The position numbers and the translations under genes were made by a program. This document shows positions 17,910 through 26,100 of a DNA stretch of 64,000 bases, one piece after another. Origin of the DNA: Spirochaetota bacterium (GTDB lineage Bacteria; Spirochaetota; UBA4802; UBA5550); assembly GCA_017999915.1 (NCBI GenBank), contig JAGNKX010000016.1:1-64000 (forward strand), read 5' to 3'. How positions within the stretch are numbered: the first letter of the stretch is position 1; every line of letters starts with the position of its first letter. The notes beneath the pieces were generated by a model. It saw only the letters and a list, made by a program, of their open reading frames with translations. It was not told the DNA's origin and did no database searches.

Positions 17910-19796
17910 TTACTCGGCATTCGCCATGGAAACCGCGTCCTTCTTCGCCATTTCCCGGAGGAGCTTCTTGTTGACCTTGTGGACCTCCGTCAGCGGCATG
18001 CTGTCGATTATCATGACCACCCGGGGCACCGCGTATTTCGCCACCTTCTGCTTCAGGTAGTCGATTATCTCCTGCTCTGTGATGTCCTTCCTGTATTTTT
18101 CCCTCGGCTGGATGTACACCGCGACGCGCTCGCTCCCCTCGCGCTCCGGATCGGGGACGCCGACGGTCGCCGCCATCTCGACCTTGGGGTGCTGGTACAG
18201 TATATCGTCCACTTCGCGGGAATAGACCTTGTAGCCGGACACGATTATCATGTCCTTGGTGCGGTCGACGATGTAGAAGAACCCGTTCTCGTCGATCCTG
18301 ACCACGTCGCTGGTATGGATGTACCCCTCCTCGTCGATGCCGGTGCCGAAGTCGGGCCAGTACCCCATCATGCGGTTCGGTCCCCGCAGGAGCATCTCGC
18401 CCCTCTCGCCCTTCATCATATCCTCGATTGTAACTTCCTTCCCCGTTTCAACGGAGAGGAACTTCACCTCCACGTCCGGATAGGGGATGCCGATGGTGCC
18501 GCGCTTCTCAGCTGATCCGGCGGCCTTCTTTTCCCCGGCACCGGATTTCTTGCTGGTCAGCTTCGCCATCAGCGCGAAGGCCTTGGTTATCATGAAACCG
18601 ACATTGCGGGCGCCGATCAATCGCAGCATAAAATTGACAAGGGCCAGGTTGCCCGGCATGCTCAGGATCATGGTGTTGATCTTCATTGAGGTGCGCCCCC
18701 CGAAGAGGCGCACCAGGAAGGAGGTGTTGAGGTGCGTCGTCGGGGACATCTCGGAGAGGCCGTACCCCTCCATGATCCCGCCCCCGGCCTTGCTCTCGAA
18801 CTTGTCCTGGACGTTGGTCGGCAGCGCCGCCGACCCGGACACGCCCAGCATCGCGTAGCCGTCCAGCTCCTCCGAGAGCTTCATGAACTGCGTCGGCACG
18901 CCGAACTGCATCAGCGGGCAGTGCTCCTTGATCATCCTGATCATGCCGTCGGTGTCCCGCGGATCCGGCACCAGTATCTGGTTGAACCCCAGGAGCGTCA
19001 TGTTGTGCATGACCGAGTGCCCGTAGGTGTGAAAGAACGGCAGGCCCATGAGGACCGTTATGGCCCCCTTCAGTAAGACGGCCTGGAGCCCGAAGGCGTA
19101 CATTCCCTGCATGCTGTTGGCATAGATATTCCGGTGCGTCAGCATGCACCCCTTGGCCAGGCCCGTCGTGCCCCCGGTGAACATGAGGGTCTCGATGTCG
19201 TTCTCGACATCAAAGGAAATATCGGGCGGCGACGGCGGCGTCTTGTCGATGAGATCGGTCATCCACAACGCGTCGGCGGGAATAGCGCCCCCCCTGGCCG
19301 CGGCACTGTGGCCCGCGCCTCTTGAAAAATCGTCGAGATCGCATAATATCAGGAATTCTATTTTGCATTTTTTCATTACCTGCGCGGCCACATCGGCATG
19401 CTCGGTCAGGGTGACCAGGGCCCGCGGCTTCCCCTCTTTGAATTTGTGCTCCAGGGAATCAACAGAGTCAAGGGAGCTGCTGGGGATATGGACCAGGCCC
19501 GCCCGCGATATGGCGTAATCGGTCAGCACGAACTGGATCGATGTGGGAAGTATGGCGGCGACACGGTCCCCTTTTTTCAGTCCCAGATTGAAAAGGGCTG
19601 TCGCAAGGCGGTCGACCTTGTCCTTCAGCTCCGGGTATGTGAGTTTATGATTATATTGTATGAGTCCGTTTTTTTTATATTTTTTTGCTGTGGCATAGAG
19701 GAGTTCGTAGACCGGCTTGTCAGGATACGGTTTCAACGTCACCGGTATTCCCGTTACCGCGTATTCCTTGTGCCAGGGCAATGATTGGTTCTTCAT
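17910..19796 (-). CDS. AMP-binding acyl-CoA synthetase with internal insertion
   Basis: A 628-residue ANL-superfamily ligase that should activate a carboxylic acid to its CoA ester. Motifs seen are MFTGGTTGLAKGCMLTHRN near 209-227, GYGLSEMSPTTHLN near 342-355, GYIHTSDVVRIDENGFFYIV near 488-507 and VDRTKDMIIVSGYKVYSRE near 508-526. Between the second and third motifs, about residues 360-428 form an extra, partly hydrophobic segment ending in a Lys/Ala-rich linker (KKSGAGEKKAAGSAEK) that ordinary members lack. The acidic residue of the GWxxTGD motif is kept (HTSD). The ATG at 19796 has GGAGGGAG ahead. It is first in an operon with thiolase. Confidence 0.9.
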   Translation of the reverse strand: MKNQSLPWHKEYAVTGIPVTLKPYPDKPVYELLYATAKKYKKNGLIQYNHKLTYPELKDKVDRLATALFNLGLKKGDRVAAILPTSIQFVLTDYAISRAGLVHIPSSSLDSVDSLEHKFKEGKPRALVTLTEHADVAAQVMKKCKIEFLILCDLDDFSRGAGHSAAARGGAIPADALWMTDLIDKTPPSPPDISFDVENDIETLMFTGGTTGLAKGCMLTHRNIYANSMQGMYAFGLQAVLLKGAITVLMGLPFFHTYGHSVMHNMTLLGFNQILVPDPRDTDGMIRMIKEHCPLMQFGVPTQFMKLSEELDGYAMLGVSGSAALPTNVQDKFESKAGGGIMEGYGLSEMSPTTHLNTSFLVRLFGGRTSMKINTMILSMPGNLALVNFMLRLIGARNVGFMITKAFALMAKLTSKKSGAGEKKAAGSAEKRGTIGIPYPDVEVKFLSVETGKEVTIEDMMKGERGEMLLRGPNRMMGYWPDFGTGIDEEGYIHTSDVVRIDENGFFYIVDRTKDMIIVSGYKVYSREVDDILYQHPKVEMAATVGVPDPEREGSERVAVYIQPREKYRKDITEQEIIDYLKQKVAKYAVPRVVMIIDSMPLTEVHKVNKKLLREMAKKDAVSMANAE

Positions 19797-19861
19797 GGTG
19801 CTCCCTCCGATCCGTGAATAAAAATAGAAAATTATCAGGGGTATCATTCGCCTCCACAATT

Positions 19862-19879
19862 AAACCGGCCCTCCGGTTT
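19862..19879. terminator. Weak hairpin downstream of SCP2 gene
   Basis: A seven-base perfect stem AAACCGG / CCGGTTT with a four-base loop lies between the SCP2 gene and the acyl-CoA synthetase gene. Only a short T-run follows on either strand, so termination is uncertain. Confidence 0.35.
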
Positions 19880-19983
19880 TATTATGCAAGCTCCTGATCC
19901 CCCGATAACTATCAGACTTAAACCGTGTATCTGGAAATGGTCAGTGCCCGGCCGCGCTCCGCTGTGGCGCGGAATATCCGGTA

Positions 19984-20556
19984 TTAGCTGAACAGCGGTT
20001 GCGTTCCCATCGCGAAGGCCATGTCGCCTTCGATCTTCATGGCCCCGGACATGAACAGGTTGACCGGGTTCGTTTCTTTTCTCATGAGGGCGCTGGTGTC
20101 CTTGGCGCTCATCTTGAAAACGGAGCTCGGATCATTGGCGCCGTTCAGGATCGCCTGGAGCTTGACGATGCTGCCGTCATCGTTGGTGATCTCGGCCACG
20201 AAGCTGCCTTTGAGCGAATTCAGCGCGTTGTACTTGGCCTTGTTCAGGTCGTTCTGGATCCCGAGAATCATGTCAAGGTTCTGGGTCTTGATCATCTTCT
20301 CGATGTCGTCCTTGCTCACTTTCAGCCTGAGCTTCGGGTTGGCTATGTCGCCCTTCTTGAACTCTACGTTGGCGCCGTTCTTCAGGGTGTAGCTGTACTG
20401 TTCGCCGGACACGTCAACGACCATGGTGATCTCGGTTCCGGCGAGATCGGTGGCCGCGTTCGAGCTTGCCAGCATGTCCTTTGATACGCTCGGCATTATC
20501 TCTGCAAAAAGTTTTTCAACGCTGGTGTCAGCAGGTATAGTGGGTATTGAAGCCAT
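19984..20556 (-). CDS. SCP2 sterol-binding domain protein
   Basis: A 190-residue cytoplasmic protein of the SCP2 family, which carry fatty acyl-CoA or other lipids in a hydrophobic pocket. The family core is visible: ITMVVDVSGEQYSYTLKNG, DIANPKLRLKVSKDDIEKMI and the C-terminal LFMSGAMKIEGDMAFAM. An AAGGAGG ribosome site seven bases ahead fixes the start. The gene diverges from tetR and has a perfect TetR-type operator in its leader, so it is probably repressed by that protein and induced with the beta-oxidation genes. Confidence 0.9.
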   Translation of the reverse strand: MASIPTIPADTSVEKLFAEIMPSVSKDMLASSNAATDLAGTEITMVVDVSGEQYSYTLKNGANVEFKKGDIANPKLRLKVSKDDIEKMIKTQNLDMILGIQNDLNKAKYNALNSLKGSFVAEITNDDGSIVKLQAILNGANDPSSVFKMSAKDTSALMRKETNPVNLFMSGAMKIEGDMAFAMGTQPLFS

Positions 20557-20591
20557 AGGGCATCCTCCTTGGGGTGTGTGATAAAATTTTT

Positions 20592-20613
20592 TAAAACTGA
20601 CATGTCAGTTTTA
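20592..20613. promoter_or_regulatory. TetR operator, perfect 22-bp palindrome
   Basis: A perfect palindrome with core ACTGACATGTCAGT flanked by AAA/TTT, 36 bases upstream of the SCP2 start codon and inside the divergent SCP2/tetR region. It is the best of four copies in the window. Confidence 0.8.
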
Positions 20614-20671
20614 CCATGCGGTAAAATACGTCAATTATTTTTTTGACACGCGCCAAAAAAAATAAATTCCA

Positions 20672-20700
20672 TTGACAAAAAACGGCCTTTATTTTATTTT
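20672..20700 (+). promoter_or_regulatory. Promoter of tetR
   Basis: TTGACA at 20672-20677 and TATTTT at 20695-20700 are separated by 17 bases. The operator at 20703-20716 begins immediately downstream, where a bound repressor would block initiation. Confidence 0.6.
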
Positions 20701-20702
20701 AG

Positions 20703-20716
20703 ACTGACATGTCAGT
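20703..20716. promoter_or_regulatory. TetR operator at the tetR promoter
   Basis: A perfect 14-base palindrome ACTGACATGTCAGT just after the tetR -10 element, pointing to autorepression. Confidence 0.78.
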
Positions 20717-20842
20717 TTTATCAATGCCGCGAATATTGTCAATACTAATTTACGGCGGCGACATAAAATATGACATATCGAACGCGGTGTCGGGATTTCC
20801 GACGAAACCGAGCGCCGCAAACAATGGAGACCGCCATACGCC

Positions 20843-21451
20843 ATGAAAGCCATTGAACGGAAGCAATTGATCCTTGACCGGGCGAAACACCTGTTTTCCC
20901 AGAAAGGGTATTACAACACCCAGATCTCGGATATCGTCGACGACGCCAAGATAGCCAGGGGCACCGTATACCAGTATTTCAAGAACAAGGATGACATTTT
21001 CATCACGCTGATAAAGAATTATTACAACGACTGGGAAAAATACGTCTCCCTCGAAATGCACAAGGTGGACCTGGCGGCCATCTCGCCCGTCGACTACCTG
21101 ACCTTCCGCGTCAAGCATACGCTCCAGTTCCTGGCTAATGACGCGGACCTCTGCAATATCGTCCTCCGGATGGGGATCGGACTGAGCGGCGAGCTTGAAA
21201 CGAGCATCAAGCGCTTTGAGAAAAAGATCAAAAACCTCATCGTGGGCGACCTTGAGCTCGGCATGCGCAATAACCATGTCCGGGAAGACATAGACATTGA
21301 AATGACCGGGAACCTGATAACCGGGGCGCTCCTCCGTGTCGCCCTCAACCACTTCGGCAACAAGAAAAACAAGCGTGACAATGAAGAAATAGAAAAAATG
21401 ACCCGAGAGATCGTCGCTGTCTTCGCCCCGGCGATTTTTATCAAAAAATGA
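20843..21451 (+). CDS. TetR family regulator of fatty-acid degradation
   Basis: A 202-residue repressor-type protein. Residues about 9-53 are the TetR helix-turn-helix (AKHLFSQKGYYNTQISDIV, then AKIARGTVYQYFKNKDD), a close match to the family consensus; the rest is the helical ligand-binding and dimer domain. It stands between the SCP2 gene and the acyl-CoA dehydrogenase operon, and palindromic sites flank both, as well as its own promoter. By analogy with FadR/PsrA-type TetR proteins the inducer is probably a long-chain acyl-CoA; this is inference. The ATG at 20843 gives the usual N-terminus, though GGAGA lies rather far ahead. Confidence 0.9.
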   Translation: MKAIERKQLILDRAKHLFSQKGYYNTQISDIVDDAKIARGTVYQYFKNKDDIFITLIKNYYNDWEKYVSLEMHKVDLAAISPVDYLTFRVKHTLQFLANDADLCNIVLRMGIGLSGELETSIKRFEKKIKNLIVGDLELGMRNNHVREDIDIEMTGNLITGALLRVALNHFGNKKNKRDNEEIEKMTREIVAVFAPAIFIKK

Positions 21452-21563
21452 CAAAGTGTTCATAATGCAGGACCTGATCGGGGGGATTCGGCCTCTTTTC
21501 ATGTAGAACCTCACCCCGGTATTAAATAAAAACATTGTTTTATGACGCTCGTTAAAAAAATAG

Positions 21564-21607
21564 TTGACTGGCGCGAGGATTGCCGCTAATTGAACTGACC
21601 TGTCAGT
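21564..21607 (+). promoter_or_regulatory. Promoter and TetR operator of the beta-oxidation operon
   Basis: TTGACT at 21564-21569 and TAATTG at 21587-21592 are 17 bases apart. ACTGACCTGTCAGT at 21594-21607, one base off the perfect operator, follows directly, 33 bases before the first start codon. Confidence 0.65.
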
Positions 21608-21639
21608 CTAATTTTGATCCACATGCGAGGAGAACATTT

Positions 21640-22746
21640 ATGGAAGAAAGAGATTTCAGTTTTGGGATGTGCGAGGAACAGCGCACGATGAAGGAGACCA
21701 TCGCGCGGCTGGTGAAGGGCGTCGTCATTGACAGCGCCCATGACATGGACGAGAAAAAGGCTATCCCCGCGGAATTCATCCAGAAGGTATGGGAGCTGGG
21801 GGCGACGATATCGCCGATACCGGAGGAGTACGGCGGATACGGCATGGAGTACTCGCCCATCATGAACACGATCATCCTGGAAGAGCTCGCGGCCGGCGAC
21901 ATGGCCCTTGCCATAGCGGCGACCCTGCCCTCTTCATTCCTCTATCCGATCCTGGAAATGGGAACGGATGATCAGAAGAAAAAGTACATAACACCCTATT
22001 GTGACGCGGCCTACAGGCCGTGCACGGTCGCGATCAATGAGCCGCGCTTCAAGTTCGACGCCGTGTCCCTGGAAACGAAGGCCGAGAAGAAGGCAGGCTC
22101 CTATGTCATCAACGGGAAGAAATGCTTTGTTCCGCTGGCGAAGGACGCGGGACACATGCTGGTCGCCGCCGGCCTGGACGGCAAGGGACAGCTCTTTATC
22201 GTCTCGAAGGATAATCCCGGCATGAAGATCGGCGACCGGGAAAAGAACCTGGGGCTCTACGCCCTGGAGACGTACCCTGTGACCTTCGAAAATTGTGAGG
22301 TCCCGGAAGCCGACCGGCTGGGCGGTTCACAGGGCTGCAACTATGGTAAGTTTCTGCAGAAATCCCGCATAGCCCTCGCAGCCATCGGCACCGGCGTTTC
22401 CCGGGCTTCCTTCGAATACGCCAGGGACTACTCCCGGGACCGCGTGCAGTTCGGCGAGCCCATCGCGAGCAGGCAGTCCATCGCCTTCATGATCGCCGAG
22501 ATGGCCTACGAGGTCGACGGCATGAGGCTTCTCGCCTGGAAGGCGGCCTCTGTCCTCGAGGCGGGAAAAGACGCGAAACGCGAATCGTACCTGGCGAAGA
22601 TCTTCGCCGGCGACGCCGCCATGAAGATAACCGACTACGGTGTCCAGATCCTGGGCGGACACGGGTTTATCAGGGACCATCCCGTGGAGCGGTATTACCG
22701 CAACGGCCGGGGCATAGCCATTCTCGAAGGCATGGCGACGGTATAA
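21640..22746 (+). CDS. Acyl-CoA dehydrogenase
   Basis: A 368-residue FAD flavoenzyme that introduces the alpha-beta double bond into acyl-CoA and passes electrons to electron-transfer flavoprotein. Family blocks include EEYGGYGMEYSPIMNTIILEE near 63-83, RDRVQFGEPIASRQSIAFM near 267-285 and GGHGFIRDHPVERYYRNGRG near 339-358. The catalytic Glu is in ILEGMATV at the very C-terminus, so the usual helix after this Glu is missing, a short form compared with typical 380-residue members. ATG 21640 has GCGAGGAG ahead and begins the first gene of the operon. No ETF genes are in the window. Confidence 0.92.
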   Translation: MEERDFSFGMCEEQRTMKETIARLVKGVVIDSAHDMDEKKAIPAEFIQKVWELGATISPIPEEYGGYGMEYSPIMNTIILEELAAGDMALAIAATLPSSFLYPILEMGTDDQKKKYITPYCDAAYRPCTVAINEPRFKFDAVSLETKAEKKAGSYVINGKKCFVPLAKDAGHMLVAAGLDGKGQLFIVSKDNPGMKIGDREKNLGLYALETYPVTFENCEVPEADRLGGSQGCNYGKFLQKSRIALAAIGTGVSRASFEYARDYSRDRVQFGEPIASRQSIAFMIAEMAYEVDGMRLLAWKAASVLEAGKDAKRESYLAKIFAGDAAMKITDYGVQILGGHGFIRDHPVERYYRNGRGIAILEGMATV

Positions 22747-22774
22747 CTTTTTTCAGATATATGGAGGAACGACA

Positions 22775-23977
22775 ATGATCAATATTGAACCAAACCAGAA
22801 AATGATAGAAGTGCGCAACAGCATCAACAACCTGGCCAAGGGCGTGCTCCGGCCGATCGCGCGCAAGTACGACGTGAACGAGCACGAGTTCCCGAAAGAG
22901 CTCGAAATGTTCCGCTCCATCAAGATCATGGGCGGATCCAAAAAGAAAAAGAAAGAGGGCGAAGAGCCGAAGAAGGACGACAAGCCGGTTACCAAGAAGC
23001 TGGGCACCAACCTGTCCACGGTAATCAGCATAGAAGAAATGTGCTGGGGCGACGCGGGCCTGCTCCTGTCGCTGCCGAACGCGGGCCTGGGCAACGCGGC
23101 CATAGCCGCCGTAGCCACGGACGAGCAGATGGAGCGGTTCGGCAACAAGTGGGCCGCCATGGCCATCACCGAGCCGGGATCGGGATCCGACTCGGGATCG
23201 ATCACGGCCACCGCGAGGCTCGACGGCGACGAGTGGGTGCTGAACGGCGAGAAGATCTTCGTCACCTGCGCGGACCGGTGCGACGTGGTGGTCGTGTGGG
23301 CCACGGTCGACAAGAAGGCGGGCAAGTCGGGCATCAAGTCCTTCGTCGTCGAGAAGGACCGCCCCGGCTTCAAGCTGGAGAAGCTTGAGCATAAGCTCGG
23401 CATCCGCGCCTCCGACACCGGCACCTTCGTGCTCACGGACTGCCGCATCCCCCGGACCAACCTCCTGGGAAGCGAGGAGGTGAAGACCGCCACCGAGGGA
23501 TTCAAGGGCGTCATGAAAACCTTCGACAACACCAGGCCCCTGGTCGCGTCCATGGCCCTGGGCATCACCCGGGCCTCCCTCGATTTCACCCGTGAAAGGA
23601 TCGAGGAGAGCGGCATCGCCCTCGATTACGAAAAGAACCTGAACAACGTCAGCAGCCTCGAGAAGGATTATTACCTGATGGAGGCGAACCTCGAGGCGAT
23701 GCGGCTTCTCACCTGGCGCGCTGCCTGGATGGCCGACAACGGCGAGTACAATAACCTGGAGGCATCCATGTCAAAGGCCAAGGCCGGGCGGTGGGGCACC
23801 CTGATAACGCAGAAATGCTGCGACCTCCTGGGGCCCCTCGGCTACACTCAGGATAACCTCGCGGAAAAATGGATGCGCGACAGCAAGATCATGGACATCT
23901 TCGAGGGCACCGGCCAGATACAGCACCTGATCGTGGCGCGGAACATCCTGGAGTATTCCAGCAAACAGCTCAGGTAA
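22775..23977 (+). CDS. Acyl-CoA dehydrogenase with lysine-rich insert
   Basis: A 400-residue acyl-CoA dehydrogenase, 28 bases behind the first. It keeps the middle-domain signature AITEPGSGSDSGSITATARL near 129-148, the ITRASLDFTRERI helix near 266-278 and the catalytic Glu in DIFEGTGQIQHLIVARNIL near 374-392. Unlike usual members, the segment where the N-terminal EYGG loop normally lies is replaced by a charged stretch (GGSKKKKKEGEEPKKDD, about 53-69). The two dehydrogenases may differ in chain length or form a heteromer; neither can be told from sequence. Confidence 0.9.
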   Translation: MINIEPNQKMIEVRNSINNLAKGVLRPIARKYDVNEHEFPKELEMFRSIKIMGGSKKKKKEGEEPKKDDKPVTKKLGTNLSTVISIEEMCWGDAGLLLSLPNAGLGNAAIAAVATDEQMERFGNKWAAMAITEPGSGSDSGSITATARLDGDEWVLNGEKIFVTCADRCDVVVVWATVDKKAGKSGIKSFVVEKDRPGFKLEKLEHKLGIRASDTGTFVLTDCRIPRTNLLGSEEVKTATEGFKGVMKTFDNTRPLVASMALGITRASLDFTRERIEESGIALDYEKNLNNVSSLEKDYYLMEANLEAMRLLTWRAAWMADNGEYNNLEASMSKAKAGRWGTLITQKCCDLLGPLGYTQDNLAEKWMRDSKIMDIFEGTGQIQHLIVARNILEYSSKQLR

Positions 23978-23985
23978 CATTATTC

Positions 23986-24018
23986 CGATCCCGCGCCGCC
24001 TTCGGCGGCGCGGGATCG
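23986..24018. other. 15-bp perfect stem-loop between operon genes
   Basis: CGATCCCGCGCCGCC and its exact complement flank a TTC loop between the second acyl-CoA dehydrogenase and the hydroxyacyl-CoA dehydrogenase genes. There is no T-run, so it is more likely an mRNA-processing or stability element than a full terminator. Confidence 0.6.
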
Positions 24019-24055
24019 ATGTTAAATACCATAAAAAAATACAAGGAGCAACAGA

Positions 24056-25219
24056 ATGAACATCAACGATGTAAAAAAAATCGCCGTTCTCGGGTCCGGC
24101 GCCATGGGGCACGGCATAGCCCAGGTATGCATCCAGGCCGGCATGGCCGTCGTCATGCGCGACATCAAGCAGGAATTCCTGGATAACGGCGTGGCGAAGA
24201 TCAAAAAAAGCCTTGATTTCCTCGTCAGCAAGGGGAAGATGTCGGCCGACGACATGAACAAGGCCATGTCGCTGCTGACAACCACCCTCGACACGAAGGA
24301 AGCCGTCGCCGACGTACAGGTCGTCATCGAGGCGGTTCCCGAGATCATGGACCTCAAGAAAACCGTTTTCAAGGAAGTGTCCGACGCTTGCAAGGCCGAC
24401 GCCATCCTGGCGACAAACACCTCCACCATGAGCATCTCCGAGATCGGCAGCGTGGTGAAGAACCCCGAGCGCTTCGTGGGCCTGCACTTCTTCAATCCCG
24501 TCAACCGGATGAAGCTCGTCGAGGTCATCTACGGCAACAAGACCAGCGACGCCACCGCGGACCTGATGTGCGAAATATCGAAAAAAATCGAAAAGATCCC
24601 GGTCAAGGTCCTGAAAGACCGTCCCGGCTTCATCGTCAACCGGATCAGCGCGCCGAACCAGGCGCTCCTCTCCGCCATCCTCGACGAAGGCAAGACCAAG
24701 CCCCAGGAGCTCGACGCGACAATGAAAAAGATGGGAGCCAAAATGGCGCCTTTCGAGACCACCGATTTTGTAGGCCTCGACGTATTCTGCCATACCCTGG
24801 ATTACTACGCCAAGACCCTTTCCCCGCAGTACAAGCCGGGCAAGTACCTGACCGAAAAAATCGCGAAAAAAGAGCTTGGCATGAAGTCGGGAAAGGGCAT
24901 TTACGAGTGGAAGGACGGCAAAGCGGTCATCGACACATCAAAGACATCGGAAGACATAACCCCGATACACCTCCTGGCAGTGCAGATCAACGAGGCCGTC
25001 AAGGTGTGGAAGGAAGGCCTGGCCAAATCGATACAGGACATCGATGACGGCGTCAAGTACGGCATGAACGCCTTCGCGGGCCCCTTTACCCTGGCGGCGG
25101 GCATGCAGCCCCAGCAGCTCACGGACGCCCTGAACATGCTCAGCCAGCGGTTCAATCTGGACATACTGAAACCGGAGCCCGAGATCATCGACGGCTCGTT
25201 CAAAACAATAGGCAGATAA
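24056..25219 (+). CDS. 3-hydroxyacyl-CoA dehydrogenase
   Basis: A 387-residue NAD-dependent enzyme oxidising 3-hydroxyacyl-CoA to 3-ketoacyl-CoA. The Rossmann motif is AVLGSGAMGHGIAQ near 10-23. The catalytic region GLHFFNPVNRMKLVEVI near 142-158 carries the His, and DRPGFIVNRI near 187-196 begins the first C-terminal domain. A second C-terminal 3HCDH-type domain follows (about 300-385), making it longer than the 280-residue single-domain form. AAGGAG lies ahead of the start. It has no fused hydratase, which is supplied by the next gene. Confidence 0.95.
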   Translation: MNINDVKKIAVLGSGAMGHGIAQVCIQAGMAVVMRDIKQEFLDNGVAKIKKSLDFLVSKGKMSADDMNKAMSLLTTTLDTKEAVADVQVVIEAVPEIMDLKKTVFKEVSDACKADAILATNTSTMSISEIGSVVKNPERFVGLHFFNPVNRMKLVEVIYGNKTSDATADLMCEISKKIEKIPVKVLKDRPGFIVNRISAPNQALLSAILDEGKTKPQELDATMKKMGAKMAPFETTDFVGLDVFCHTLDYYAKTLSPQYKPGKYLTEKIAKKELGMKSGKGIYEWKDGKAVIDTSKTSEDITPIHLLAVQINEAVKVWKEGLAKSIQDIDDGVKYGMNAFAGPFTLAAGMQPQQLTDALNMLSQRFNLDILKPEPEIIDGSFKTIGR

Positions 25220-25234
25220 AAAGAAAGCGCTATC

Positions 25235-25264
25235 CGGGCGTATCCGGCTTGACGGATACGCCCG
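25235..25264. other. 11-bp perfect stem-loop between operon genes
   Basis: CGGGCGTATCC / GGATACGCCCG with an eight-base loop lies in the spacer before the enoyl-CoA hydratase gene. No T-run follows. Confidence 0.55.
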
Positions 25265-25288
25265 TGTATACTATAAAGGAGGCACACA

Positions 25289-26059
25289 ATGGCAGACGTA
25301 GTATTACTCGAACAGAGAGACAGAGTCGCTCTATTAACGATAAACAAGCCGAAGGCGAACCAGCTGAGCGGAGAGGTTTTCGAATCTATCCGCCGGTACC
25401 TTGACCCCATCGAGATGGACAAGAACACCCTGGCGGTGGTCATCACCGGCTCGGGCGACAAGATATTCAGCGCCGGCGCGGATCTTTCCAGCGGCTTCGG
25501 CGATTTCAACGCGGTGGATTTTCTCAAGCGCGAGCAGGACGTGTGGAACAAGGTCGAATTTTTTCCGAAACCAGTCATAGCGGCGCTTAATGGCCATGCC
25601 CTCGGCGGAGGATTTGAGCTCGCCCTGGCCTGCCACTTCCGGTTTTTGAAGAAGGGCGCCCGCGTCGGCCTCACCGAGACCAACCTGGGCATCATGCCGG
25701 GCTACGGCGGCTCCCTCAGGCTTCCGCGCATGGTGGGCAAGTCCAAGGCGCTGGAAATGATGTTCCTGGGCAAGCAGGTTGAGGCCGAGGAGGCCCTGGC
25801 CCTCGGTCTCGTCGACCGCCTCTGCGAGGAAGGGAAGACCCTCGACGACGCCATCGCCTTCGCCAACGAGCTGGCCAAGCGGCCGCCGCTGTCCGTCAGG
25901 TCTATCCTGAAGGTCACGGCCCTGAGCCCGTACGTGTCGCCGGAAATGCACCTGAAGGTGGAGCGCGAGGAACTGGCGAAGCTCTTCACCACCAAGGACA
26001 TGATGGAAGGCATGACCGCTTTCGCGCAGAAGCGTGAACCGCAATTCAAAGGAGAATAA
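25289..26059 (+). CDS. Enoyl-CoA hydratase/isomerase family protein
   Basis: A 256-residue crotonase-fold enzyme hydrating trans-2-enoyl-CoA. The oxyanion-hole and first Glu block ALNGHALGGGFELALACHF lies near 97-115 and the second Glu is in GLTETNLGIMPGYGGSLRLPR near 128-148. Both catalytic glutamates of true hydratases are therefore kept, so hydratase activity is likelier than a bare isomerase role. AAGGAGG lies ahead of the start. It is the last metabolic gene of the operon; the phosphatase gene that follows may be co-transcribed. Confidence 0.93.
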   Translation: MADVVLLEQRDRVALLTINKPKANQLSGEVFESIRRYLDPIEMDKNTLAVVITGSGDKIFSAGADLSSGFGDFNAVDFLKREQDVWNKVEFFPKPVIAALNGHALGGGFELALACHFRFLKKGARVGLTETNLGIMPGYGGSLRLPRMVGKSKALEMMFLGKQVEAEEALALGLVDRLCEEGKTLDDAIAFANELAKRPPLSVRSILKVTALSPYVSPEMHLKVEREELAKLFTTKDMMEGMTAFAQKREPQFKGE

Positions 26060-26067
26060 CGGAGATG

Positions 26068-26092
26068 CCGTCCCGCGCGGAGCGCGGGACGG
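26068..26092. other. 11-bp perfect stem-loop before the SpoIIE-type gene
   Basis: CCGTCCCGCGC / GCGCGGGACGG with a GGA loop lies between the hydratase gene and the likely start of the 7TMR-DISM protein. Its intergenic style argues that translation begins after it, at 26101. Confidence 0.55.
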
Positions 26093-26100
26093 CCAAACCC

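Noticed and set aside
26065-26100. N-terminal extension of the 7TMR-DISM protein
   Set aside because: It would code through a perfect intergenic-type hairpin and spoil a clean signal peptide, although the ribosome site at 26050-26054 keeps it possible.
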